A DNA stretch of 41,271 bases from the NCBI GenBank assembly GCA_003021015.1, contig PXRK01000085.1, forward strand, positions 1 to 41,271, in the 5' to 3' direction. Source of the stretch: Halobacteriales archaeon QS_4_66_20 (GTDB taxonomy: Archaea > Halobacteriota > Halobacteria > Halobacteriales > Haloarculaceae). Position numbers and translations under genes: made by a program. This document shows positions 7,675 through 15,878 of this stretch, one piece after another; positions within the stretch are counted from its first letter, which is position 1, and each line of letters begins with the position of its first letter. The notes under the pieces were generated by a model, which did not search any database, was not told the DNA's origin, and saw only the letters and a program-made list of their open reading frames with translations.

Positions 7675-8207
7675 CAGACCTCGACCTGGGCGGTGTCGAC
7701 GTTGAGTTCGTCCCGCAGCGCCTCGATCCGCCCCTCCATCGCATCGAGCAGCCGCGTGTTCTCCATCGGTTCGACCGAGGAGCCACACTGCGGACACTCG
7801 AAGCCGAACTCCATCGCCTCGTCGAACTCGAAGCGGATGCCACACTGCTCACAGAGGTAGAACTCGTTTTGCAGCTCGTACTCGTGGCGGCCCTCCAGCG
7901 CCGCGAGCAGGCGGTGCATCTCCTCCTCCAGTTGCTCGGGAATCTTGTCGTACTCGAACGTCCAGAGGTACGTGAGCCACCCCGAATCCTCGTCCCGGAG
8001 CCGCCTGTAGCTCGCCAGGTCGTTCTCGTACAGGATGAACAGCGCCCGGCGGACGTCGTTGAGTTCCAGCCCCAGCTCCTCCGCGAGTTCTTCGTCGGTC
8101 ACCTCGCCGTCCGGCGGCGCCGCCGCGACGGGCATCCCCTTCGGGCCGACGAGTTCGTGGAGGTACTTCTGAATCACCGGATCCTCCAGGAGTTCCTCAA
8201 AAGCCAT
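7674..8207 (-). CDS. tfe: Transcription initiation factor E subunit alpha (TFE)
   Basis: A 177-aa archaeal TFE-alpha, homologous to the large TFIIE subunit. It helps RNA polymerase open promoters at weak TATA elements. The N-terminal winged helix (about 1-90) has the typical MAFEELLEDPVIQKYLHELVG start; a zinc ribbon follows with CEQC (119-122) and CPQC (138-141). Length is normal. It is the first gene of an operon with DUF2110 and a lipoprotein gene, with a TATA-like box 25-32 nt upstream. Confidence 0.97.
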   Translation of the reverse strand: MAFEELLEDPVIQKYLHELVGPKGMPVAAAPPDGEVTDEELAEELGLELNDVRRALFILYENDLASYRRLRDEDSGWLTYLWTFEYDKIPEQLEEEMHRLLAALEGRHEYELQNEFYLCEQCGIRFEFDEAMEFGFECPQCGSSVEPMENTRLLDAMEGRIEALRDELNVDTAQVEV

Positions 8208-8230
8208 TACTCGAACAACGGGGAGTCACT

Positions 8231-8240
8231 CGTTTAAAAC
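8231..8240 (-). promoter_or_regulatory. TATA box of the tfe operon
   Basis: Minus-strand GTTTTAAACG is centred about 28 nt before the tfe ATG at 8207, fitting a leaderless transcript. Confidence 0.55.
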
Positions 8241-8301
8241 CACCGGGTCGTCCCGGCCAGTCCCGACCTGTCCCGACTTATCTGAGGCCTACTCCGCTGT
8301 G

Positions 8302-8841
8302 TCACTCGACGTCGCGGACTTCCTTCCCGACTGCCTTCGGGACCACCACTCGCTCGGCGCCCTCCCACTCGCGGTCGAGCTCCTCGCCCTCGAACAGCCG
8401 GTCGAGAAAGACGGCCAGAGAGGCGATTTCGGAGTGTGGCTGGTTCGTGACCGCGACGTTCCAGTCCGCTTCGTCGTAGACGTCGAACGGCACCTTCCCG
8501 CCACCGACGACGGCGAGCAGCGGCGTCCCCGACTCGAACGTCTCCCGTACCTCCCCCACCACGTCCTGGATCGACAGTCCGTACATCGTCAGGTGGACGA
8601 TCGCGCCCTCCCACTGTTTCAGGAACTCGATCGGGTTGTGAGTGGCGCCGACCTCGAACGGCCCGCCGAAGCGGTCGGTGATGTCGTCGATCGACGCCCG
8701 GCGGCCCGCCGCTTCGTCGGCGAGGACGACGCGATCGGCGCCGAGCGCCCGGGCTGTCAGCCCGACGTGGGTCGTCGTGCGCTCGTCACGACCGGGACGG
8801 TGACCGAGGCGCAACACTGCGAGTTCCGGTGTCCCCTGCAT
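8302..8841 (-). CDS. trm56: tRNA (cytidine(56)-2'-O)-methyltransferase
   Basis: A 179-aa SPOUT-class methyltransferase that 2'-O-methylates C56 in the T-loop of archaeal tRNA using S-adenosylmethionine. The N-terminus (PELAVLRLGHRPGRDERTTT) with conserved RLGHR-x-RD-x-R-x-THV is diagnostic of aTrm56, and the trefoil-knot SAM-binding loops are seen around LLAVVGGGKVPFDVYD and NVAVTNQPHSEIASLAVFLD. Length is typical. It stands between tfe and the divergent dph2 gene. Confidence 0.93.
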   Translation of the reverse strand: MQGTPELAVLRLGHRPGRDERTTTHVGLTARALGADRVVLADEAAGRRASIDDITDRFGGPFEVGATHNPIEFLKQWEGAIVHLTMYGLSIQDVVGEVRETFESGTPLLAVVGGGKVPFDVYDEADWNVAVTNQPHSEIASLAVFLDRLFEGEELDREWEGAERVVVPKAVGKEVRDVE

Positions 8842-9027
8842 CTCCGGTGTCAGTACCCCCCGCCCCCCATGCTATCGTCAAGCGCGTGGTCCATGCGCCG
8901 ACGGTTGTGGCTCGGTCGGTAAAACCTGCTTGTTTGCCCGGAAGGGATTTCCTGATTGACGGGTGGGAGTGGCGCCGGGCCAGGCTTTTGGGGAGTCGCC
9001 GCGTCGGCGTCGTCTCGAAACGTCGTT

Positions 9028-9034
9028 GTTTTAC
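9028..9034 (+). promoter_or_regulatory. TATA-like box for dph2
   Basis: GTTTTAC at about 9028-9034 lies roughly 27 nt before the chosen ATG at 9059 and supports that start over the longer in-frame start at 8963. Confidence 0.45.
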
Positions 9035-9058
9035 GCTCCGGACGGGTACAGGAGTGCA

Positions 9059-10114
9059 ATGAGTCAGGAATCGACGGATCGGCCGGACGGCGACCTCCGC
9101 GAGACCGGGATGTCGCTCCGGCACGACCGCGAGTGGGACTACGAACTCGACCGCATCACGAACGCGGTCGCCGAGCGCGACGCGACCTCAGTCGGGCTCC
9201 AGTTCCCTGAGGGGCTGAAGCGGCGCGGGCCCGGCGTCGCCGACGACCTCCGGGAACTGTTGCCCGACGGCGTCAACGTCCTCATCTCCGGCCAACCCTG
9301 TTACGGCGCCTGCGACCTCGATACGTTTCTGATGAAGCGGACCGACGTGTTCGTCCACTTCGGCCACTCGCCGATGAAGGAGTCCGAGAAGATCATCTAC
9401 GTGCCGCTGTTCTCGAACGTCGAGGTGACACCGATCGTCGACCGGGCGATGGCGGAGGAACTCGCTAGTCCCGACGAAGATCCTGACGTCGGGCTCGTGA
9501 CGACCGCCCAGCACATGAACAACTTCGAGGAGATGCGGGCGTATCTTGAGGACCGGGGGTACGAGGTCCACACCCGCCGGGGTGACGAGCGGTTGACCCA
9601 CGAGGGGCAGGTGCTTGGCTGTAACTATGCGTCTGCCGAGGTGGAGGCCGAGCAGGTGCTGTACGTCGGCGGCGGGAAGTTCCACCCGCTCGGGCTGGCG
9701 ATGGAGTACCCCGACAAACACGTCGTGATTGCGGATCCAGTGAACAACGTGGTTACTGTGGCCGACACGGAGAAGTTCATGAAACAGCGGTATGCGTCGG
9801 TTCACAAGGCGATGGACGCGGACACCTGGGGCGTGATCTTCTGTACGAAGATCGGACAGGGTCGATGGGAGGAAGCCGAGGAAATCGTCGAGAACAACGA
9901 CGATGCCTACCTGATTACGATGGACGAAGTGACACCGGATCGGTTGCGCAACTTCGGCCTGGACGCGTACGTGAACACCGGCTGTCCGCGGATAACGACT
10001 GACGACGGGCCGCAGTTCGACGCCCCGATGCTGACGCCCGGCGAGTACAAGATTGCGATCGGCGAGAAGCCGCTAGAGGAGTTGGAGTTCGATACGTTCC
10101 ACGGGACGTGGTAA
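9059..10114 (+). CDS. dph2: Diphthamide biosynthesis enzyme Dph2
   Basis: A 351-aa non-classical radical SAM enzyme that transfers the 3-amino-3-carboxypropyl group of SAM to a histidine of elongation factor 2, the first step of diphthamide synthesis. Three widely spaced cysteines should bind the 4Fe-4S cluster: Cys85 in PCYGACDLDTF, Cys188 in LGCNYAS and Cys309 in NTGCPR; Cys81 and Cys262 are also present. An in-frame extension to 8963 (32 residues) lacks acidic character and is rejected in favour of MSQEST at 9059. Length is usual for the archaeal homodimer form. Confidence 0.95.
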   Translation: MSQESTDRPDGDLRETGMSLRHDREWDYELDRITNAVAERDATSVGLQFPEGLKRRGPGVADDLRELLPDGVNVLISGQPCYGACDLDTFLMKRTDVFVHFGHSPMKESEKIIYVPLFSNVEVTPIVDRAMAEELASPDEDPDVGLVTTAQHMNNFEEMRAYLEDRGYEVHTRRGDERLTHEGQVLGCNYASAEVEAEQVLYVGGGKFHPLGLAMEYPDKHVVIADPVNNVVTVADTEKFMKQRYASVHKAMDADTWGVIFCTKIGQGRWEEAEEIVENNDDAYLITMDEVTPDRLRNFGLDAYVNTGCPRITTDDGPQFDAPMLTPGEYKIAIGEKPLEELEFDTFHGTW

Positions 10115-10299
10115 TTGATTTCCAAAGAGACACACCATACCCGATTGCCCCTACGGAGAACATACGGTAGGATCTTACATTGCCTGAAGCCTCTTACGGA
10201 TCTTCTACGAGGTCGTCAGCAGTATCAGGAGGTTGTTCCCGACGCCAATACCGCCCAAAAACAAGCACTGGTCCGACGTAACGGAACACCGACAGCAGA

Positions 10300-11763
10300 T
10301 CAGATCCGGGGATACGGCGGGTCAACCGGTATATTTCGGTTAACTGTGGCTCGGAACTTGGTTGAGATTGCCAGTAGAAACACGAAATACACGAAAGACC
10401 CAACGCCAACCAGTAGACAGACCGTAGCAAAGTTGTGCTGAATCAATCCAGCACTTTCAATGAGATTCTCAAACCCCCAGACGATCCCACCCATAAGAAG
10501 CGCCGAAATCCACTGTCTACCGATCTCATCAAAGGGGATACTCAACGGGAGCGTTTGGGCAAGCAGGGTGTACGAAAGGACCAACCCGAGCCCTGACGCG
10601 GTAACGCTTGCAACAGCTGCGCCGACCCACCCTATTTGCCAGATGAGTATTATATTTAGAACAACATTAGACGCTACAAAGATGATATTAACCCGGAAGG
10701 CTGCATCCGGGCGATCCACCGCATTCAAGGCGTTTAACTGCTGTTGCAGGTAGGTGTAAAAAAGGATTGATAGGAGGAGCAACCAGAAGACTTCCGTTCC
10801 TTGGATGAACTCCGCACTGTAGATTCGGAGCAGTCGGTCAGAAAGTAGAGTCCCTCCTATCACCCCTGGTATTACGATGAAACCGCCGTAGGTCAGCGAA
10901 TCTTCAATTAAACCCGCGGCCGATTCAACCGACTCTTGGGCGGAGACATTACTGATTTCCGGAAACATCGTCTGGCTAACGGCCACACCAAACAGATCAA
11001 GGAATTTAGTTAAGCTCCACGCAACGGCGTAGATACCGACGAGATTTTGCGGGACTAACGCACCAAGAACAAGGATATCGACATCATTAAACGCGCGAGA
11101 TTTAAGACCCCCGAGCCAGGAGAACTTCGCATACGCCAAAAGACTCCGGAAATGGTGGCTTGCAGGCTTGCGAAGCTGTCCGGAAACGAACACTATCCCG
11201 AGCAACGTTATGAGTATCGTTCCCAACGCGTAGCCTAGAAGCATCCCCACAAGTCCGAAGCCGATAAAGACAAGAATTACTTGAACAACACTCTGAACCG
11301 CAATTCTGGTCGGTCGGAGCGGTCCTGCAATGTGGACACTGCGTTGTCCTATAAGCGCCGAGGTGACGAGTGAGAAGCTCAAGTATGCCATCAAAAGAAG
11401 GACGAGGAACCAAACAACAGAAATCGAGGAGTACTGGTTGAACGCCCCAACGTACCGTTCAACGGGGTCCCGCAGGAGGACTATCAAAACCGAAAGAATA
11501 ATACTTGAAGACACCAGCAGTACTGTTCCAGCAGCCAAGTATTCTCCCTCGCTTTTACCCTCACTTACCCGTTTCTTTATTGCTTTTGAGACTCCAAGCC
11601 GACCTGCCAGTCCCAACCACGCTACTAGTGCTATAATAACAGAATAGATACCGATTACCTCAGCACCGAGTACTCTTGCGAAATAGATTGTTGCGACAAA
11701 ACCGAGTGCTGACCCGACGAGCTTTGATATGAAGACGACAAGTGAGGTCTGGCCGATTTTCAT
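10300..11763 (-). CDS. Polysaccharide/lipid-linked oligosaccharide flippase (Wzx/MATE-like)
   Basis: A 487-aa polytopic protein with about 12-14 hydrophobic segments, starting MKIGQTSLVVFISKLVGSAL, the usual N-terminus of the polysaccharide biosynthesis flippase family (MOP/MVF superfamily, e.g. AglR-type proteins). It would move a lipid-linked glycan across the membrane. Codon and base use are AT-richer than in flanking housekeeping genes, pointing to lateral origin. The last 20 residues (ATVNRNIPVDPPYPRI) are odd; the neighbouring frame continues with an acidic haloarchaeal-looking tail to 10194, so a frameshift near 10330-10365 is possible. Confidence 0.85.
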   Translation of the reverse strand: MKIGQTSLVVFISKLVGSALGFVATIYFARVLGAEVIGIYSVIIALVAWLGLAGRLGVSKAIKKRVSEGKSEGEYLAAGTVLLVSSSIILSVLIVLLRDPVERYVGAFNQYSSISVVWFLVLLLMAYLSFSLVTSALIGQRSVHIAGPLRPTRIAVQSVVQVILVFIGFGLVGMLLGYALGTILITLLGIVFVSGQLRKPASHHFRSLLAYAKFSWLGGLKSRAFNDVDILVLGALVPQNLVGIYAVAWSLTKFLDLFGVAVSQTMFPEISNVSAQESVESAAGLIEDSLTYGGFIVIPGVIGGTLLSDRLLRIYSAEFIQGTEVFWLLLLSILFYTYLQQQLNALNAVDRPDAAFRVNIIFVASNVVLNIILIWQIGWVGAAVASVTASGLGLVLSYTLLAQTLPLSIPFDEIGRQWISALLMGGIVWGFENLIESAGLIQHNFATVCLLVGVGSFVYFVFLLAISTKFRATVNRNIPVDPPYPRI

Positions 11764-11983
11764 GTGTCCAAACTTGGAAGGTCGAACGGCCCCAGACGCC
11801 TCAATAACTCCACGAGACCGATTATATTCGTAGAGCGTACATCAAGTATTTTGTGATACATATGACCGTAAGGGCCGGTGTGCGTGACGGTGGATATTTC
11901 ATCACGATCGATATATTTGTTTGGCGTTCGCTTTGGCTCCGAACTCAAAACACCTAAGTGGACATCCTCGTTTCGTTGGCGTG

Positions 11984-12892
11984 ATGACTAGTATCGGTCT
12001 GGGTGTAACAGTCTTTGAGCGTACAAAAAAGTTGTCCAATCTTCTCTCCTCAATCAGTGCAAACTCGCTTATTTCTACGGTTTACATCGGTGATAACGGT
12101 CGACTGACAGATGAAAAGCGATCACTCTACGCCACGGAATTCCCTTTCGAACTTGAGGTCGTGAACCTAGAGTTTGACGCAGGCCTCGCGCAGTCACGAA
12201 AGGCAGTAGTTGAGGAGTCCGACGATGATTTCTTCCTTGTAGTCGACAATGACGTCAAAATCCCACACAATGTTTCAAATCTCCTGACAATCCTGCAAGA
12301 GCAGCAGGAACTTGGCGGCGTTGGCGGTATTTTGATAGAGAACGGCCGCATACGGAGCGACTGTTATGACCTTCACGAACGGGGACCGCTTCTGCTGAAA
12401 GACATCAGAGAAGATAAGCCAATCCGGTCAGTCGACGGACATCCGCTAGTCCAGTTCGACCAAATACAGAACGTCACCATGTATCGCAGGGAATGTCTGG
12501 AGGACTACTGTTGGGACCCCGAATACGTCATCGGGTGGGAGCACACTGATTTTTTCCTGGGCCACAAGAAGAAGACGAACTGGGAGTTCGGCGTTTGTCC
12601 TGAAGTCATGTTTCGACACTATCCGGGGGGCAACACCGATTATATCTCCAAACGGCGGAGCCATCACCGCATCCGACAGACTAAGAAATACTTCCTCGAT
12701 AAATGGGGATACGAGCAGGTCCTCAACGGACAGACGAACTGGCTCGAATCCCACGACGGACTCCCACCAACAGAAGCGCCTGCATCGGAATTGGGAAAAC
12801 AGGGGCTTTTAGCTCTCCCGACAGGATTACAGGTACACCTCATGAACCTCCGTGATTCCGTTCGTAAACTAAGGGGTGAGCCGCCATTCTAA
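11984..12892 (+). CDS. Glycosyltransferase family 2 protein
   Basis: A 302-aa GT-A fold glycosyltransferase. The start MTSIGLGVTVFERTKKL leads into the nucleotide-sugar binding half; DND at 88-90 (FFLVVDNDVKIP) is the metal/nucleotide-binding DxD variant, and a later acidic helix WEHTDFFLGHKKK (near 188) fits the catalytic base region. There are no membrane segments, so it is cytoplasmic. The ATG at 11984 is chosen; a longer frame from 11921 adds 21 unlikely residues. It diverges from the flippase and belongs to the AT-richer part of the glycan locus. The sugar transferred is unknown. Confidence 0.82.
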   Translation: MTSIGLGVTVFERTKKLSNLLSSISANSLISTVYIGDNGRLTDEKRSLYATEFPFELEVVNLEFDAGLAQSRKAVVEESDDDFFLVVDNDVKIPHNVSNLLTILQEQQELGGVGGILIENGRIRSDCYDLHERGPLLLKDIREDKPIRSVDGHPLVQFDQIQNVTMYRRECLEDYCWDPEYVIGWEHTDFFLGHKKKTNWEFGVCPEVMFRHYPGGNTDYISKRRSHHRIRQTKKYFLDKWGYEQVLNGQTNWLESHDGLPPTEAPASELGKQGLLALPTGLQVHLMNLRDSVRKLRGEPPF

Positions 12893-12922
12893 ACGCTCTG
12901 ACCACACGCGGAAATCAAATAG

Positions 12923-14362
12923 TCAGGCGTATCCGAGGTCTTCCAGTCGCTGCTGGACTTCCGCGTCCACGTCGGACGCCTTACCAGTAACTTCCTTCTG
13001 ATCAAGAGTTGCAAACACCGATTCGACTTCTCCCTCGCTTGAATTAGATATCCGGTAGTGTGTCTGCGCGTCTCGGACCTCTAAGGTTGCCTCCTCGGAC
13101 TTCCATGTTATTCGCTTCCGAACGGTGCCATTCTGTACATTCTCGTAATAAACCCGTGTCTCCCCTTCGTAGGGTGTCAGGTCATTGCAGAATTTCGAAG
13201 CGTTCTGCCGCATCCGGTCGTTGAGACCGTACCCCGAAGCGACAACTGGTTCAGCAGGCGGGAATCTATTTTCAGATTCGTTTCCTGTCGTTGAATCGAT
13301 GAGTCCCGGAAGGTGAGTCAGACTACACACCGAATTGTCGACGGATCCCTCAGACTGCCCAGGGATCTTCACTACTAAGGGAACGTGTAGGAGAACTTCG
13401 TGCGATCCGCCGTTTCCGTGAGCAACCGCACGCGTTCCAGGTTTGATATTACTGGGTTCACCGAACCCTTCACCGTGATCACCCGCGATAATGAGTAACG
13501 TATTCTCAAGTACGTCTCGGCGTTGTAGGCGGGAAACGATTCGTTCTAATATTGCATCCAACTGCCGAATAGAACCGTCGTAAAGTGCTTCAAGGGCCCG
13601 TCGCTGCCACCATGGTCTCTGTCCACCGTTGAACTCCCATATCGAGTCGATGTCGTCTTGAAGTTTATGCAGATATTCCTCCCCCCAGTTGTCGTATTCT
13701 GGGGCAGGCTTATAGGGCTGATGAGCGTCCATGAGATTCACACAGACAGCCCACGGTCCAGATTGTTCGGTCTCCCATTCAAGGAATTTATCGGCAAACC
13801 GGACACCGGAGTTGTCATTCCGGACGGCATCAGGAAGGAGTCTCGGCGCAGCACGGTCGAGCTTTTCGTATACCCCGTTTGCGAGTGACGCCACTGGTCG
13901 TCCAGATGTAATCGCCTCTCGAAAGAACGCAGTGTAGGCTCCTTTGCCCTGCTCTCGAACGAACTCGCGGGGATCCATAGCATTCTCGAACGGTAGATCA
14001 GCCATTCCGACTGAATGTTCAAAGGTCTCTTCCAGGCCCACCGGGGCAGCAGTCAGAAAGGGATTTGACGAAAACACCGCAGTTGCGTAGTCTTGGTCGT
14101 CGCGAAGATCTTCCCATATCGTGTGTCCTGGTTTGAGACGCTGATCTCGGCCATTGAGTTGGTGTTCGTAGGGATACAGACCAGTAAACATACTCACATG
14201 ACTCGGGAGGCTCCAAGTCGAGGGTGCTCGTGCCTGCGTATACGTGGTTGCACCCTCTGCGAACCGCTCCAAGAACGGTGTCGTCTCGTTGTGGTGCCCG
14301 TAAAGCGACATATTACGGGCTCTGACACTGTCGAGGATCAAAAGGAGAACGTTCGGTTTCAC
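12923..14362 (-). CDS. Sulfatase-like hydrolase/transferase (alkaline phosphatase superfamily), first of three
   Basis: A 479-aa protein of the alkaline phosphatase/sulfatase superfamily. Metal-site residues are visible: Asp11 (LILDSVR), Asp295-His296 (IIAGDHGEGFGE), and a late His in the segment GNGGSHEVLLHVP. The nucleophile position is S51-L-P-S-H instead of the C-x-P-S-R of classical sulfatases, so it is not a Cys-type sulfatase; it may be a phosphatase, phosphotransferase or Ser-type enzyme. The C-terminus ends RLEDLGYA, a tail shared with the next two genes. No signal peptide is visible. It is last in the minus-strand run from the GT4 gene; base use is AT-richer than downstream. Confidence 0.8.
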   Translation of the reverse strand: MKPNVLLLILDSVRARNMSLYGHHNETTPFLERFAEGATTYTQARAPSTWSLPSHVSMFTGLYPYEHQLNGRDQRLKPGHTIWEDLRDDQDYATAVFSSNPFLTAAPVGLEETFEHSVGMADLPFENAMDPREFVREQGKGAYTAFFREAITSGRPVASLANGVYEKLDRAAPRLLPDAVRNDNSGVRFADKFLEWETEQSGPWAVCVNLMDAHQPYKPAPEYDNWGEEYLHKLQDDIDSIWEFNGGQRPWWQRRALEALYDGSIRQLDAILERIVSRLQRRDVLENTLLIIAGDHGEGFGEPSNIKPGTRAVAHGNGGSHEVLLHVPLVVKIPGQSEGSVDNSVCSLTHLPGLIDSTTGNESENRFPPAEPVVASGYGLNDRMRQNASKFCNDLTPYEGETRVYYENVQNGTVRKRITWKSEEATLEVRDAQTHYRISNSSEGEVESVFATLDQKEVTGKASDVDAEVQQRLEDLGYA

Positions 14363-14483
14363 ATCAGGAGTTGATGAAAACCGCCCATAAGACCATCGAT
14401 TACTGTCCGATGTCCAGGGAGGTGCCCTAATACGTCTCTGCCTGAGCGGATGGCATCGAACGAACTCTTACTGGTAAATCCCA

Positions 14484-15875
14484 TCACATCTCGTGATCCA
14501 GATATCCCAGATCGGCCAGACGCGACCGCATCTCCTCGTCGACTTCGATGTTGTCGCCAGCCCCGATACGCTTACCCTCCGTGTCGAGCCACTCGGTTAG
14601 CCACGCGTCCAACGTTTCCGCAATCTCCTCATACTGGTCGGTCACTGTCGACTCCTCGTCGGGAAGGCGATAGAGGCCCAGTTCGTCCGGCCGCTGGACA
14701 TATTTGAACCGCCCGTCCTGGATCACCGAGTACGCCTCGGTCGGGAATTTCGAACGGTCGAACGCCGGATTGTGCTCCAGCAGCGGTTCGATTGAGCCGG
14801 GAGGCGACTGGCTGATGGCGTACTCACGGGAGTCCTCGCGCAGATCGACACCCTGTATCGTCTCCGTCTCCGCCCCTACGACCTCCAGGAGCGTCCGGAC
14901 GACGTCTGAGTGTTGGATTATCCCGCTCTCAGACAGCCCCGGAAGGCCCTGGACGACCATCGGGACGTTCAACACAGCATTGTGCATACTGTATTTGTGG
15001 GCCAGCATATCGTCCTCCCCGAACAGTTCCCCGTGATCGGCGGTGACGACGACGATCGTCTCACCCAGTTCGCCCTGGATCGTTCGGTATAACTCGCCGA
15101 CCCGTTCGTCCGTATAGGCGATTTCGCCGTCGTACATCGCCTCGAGAGCGGCCATCTCCGTCTCCGTCAGGTCGCATCCGTTGGCGACGGTCTCCACGAG
15201 ATTGTAGTGAACGTCCATCGCCAGCGTCGCAGCGTCGCTGGCACTCATCGGGAGATTGTCCGTGAACTGATTAAGAAACGGCAGGGGCGGGTAGTACGCT
15301 CTGTGGGGTTCGTTGTAGTGGACGTACATGAACAGCGGCTCGTCGGCGTTCCGTACCCGGCGTTTTGCGATTTCGTTCAGCAGAAACGCCCCGGAATGCG
15401 CCTGAAAGTCGGTTTCGAATCCCACCGAGTGAGTCCGGATGTTAGCCACGTACTTCAGGACGCTCCAGACCCCGGCACTCTGGAGGATTTCTGTCGGGTT
15501 CGACCCCAGGAGCGTGAACTCCTCGAACCCCCGGTCAACGCCAGTCAGGGAACTCGCGTACCCGTTGTTCGATACTCCCACCGTTCGATATCCCTTCTCC
15601 GCGAGCAGTTCGGCCACGAGCGGGAGTTCGTCCGGAAACGCCGCCTTGTTGTCGTAGTACGTACCGTGTCTCGACGGATAGGTCCCGCTCAAAATCGACG
15701 GGACCGACGTGGACGACGACCGGGAGTGGGAGAAACAGGAGGAGTACGCAACACCGTCGGATCTGTCGGCGATCGCCTGGATGTTGGGGGTTGTGTCTCT
15801 CCGGTACCCGTCCATCGTCGTGTGATCCTGTCGAACGCTGTCGAGCGTGAGCCAGATGATGTTCGGTTTCTGCAT
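14484..15875 (-). CDS. Sulfatase-like hydrolase/transferase, second of three
   Basis: A 463-aa relative of the preceding protein. It begins MQKPNIIWLTLDSVRQDHTT with metal ligand Asp12, has the nucleophile region S57-V-P-S-I, and Asp280-His281 in VVTADHGELFGEDD with a later His in AHKYSMHNAVLNVPMVV. Again the first position of the sulfatase signature is Ser. The C-terminus carries RLADLGYLDHEM. No signal peptide is visible, suggesting a cytoplasmic enzyme acting on nucleotide-linked or lipid-linked glycan, or an atypical exporter. Only 3 nt separate its ATG from the stop of the upstream gene at 15879, so the two are co-transcribed. Confidence 0.82.
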   Translation of the reverse strand: MQKPNIIWLTLDSVRQDHTTMDGYRRDTTPNIQAIADRSDGVAYSSCFSHSRSSSTSVPSILSGTYPSRHGTYYDNKAAFPDELPLVAELLAEKGYRTVGVSNNGYASSLTGVDRGFEEFTLLGSNPTEILQSAGVWSVLKYVANIRTHSVGFETDFQAHSGAFLLNEIAKRRVRNADEPLFMYVHYNEPHRAYYPPLPFLNQFTDNLPMSASDAATLAMDVHYNLVETVANGCDLTETEMAALEAMYDGEIAYTDERVGELYRTIQGELGETIVVVTADHGELFGEDDMLAHKYSMHNAVLNVPMVVQGLPGLSESGIIQHSDVVRTLLEVVGAETETIQGVDLREDSREYAISQSPPGSIEPLLEHNPAFDRSKFPTEAYSVIQDGRFKYVQRPDELGLYRLPDEESTVTDQYEEIAETLDAWLTEWLDTEGKRIGAGDNIEVDEEMRSRLADLGYLDHEM

Positions 15876-15878
15876 CGT

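Noticed and set aside
10115-10441. 108-codon plus-strand frame after dph2
   Set aside because: It lies antisense to the flippase 3' end, is basic and low in haloarchaeal codon bias, and resembles no family.
11760-11948. 62-codon frame upstream of and overlapping the flippase start by 4 nt
   Set aside because: It needs a TTG start, has no recognisable motif and covers AT-rich divergent promoter DNA; the overlap alone is not enough.
15405-15425. T-loop-like string (TTCGAATCCC) suggesting a tRNA
   Set aside because: It lies inside a well-supported coding gene and no acceptor or D-arm pairing is present; I found no tRNA or rRNA gene in the window.
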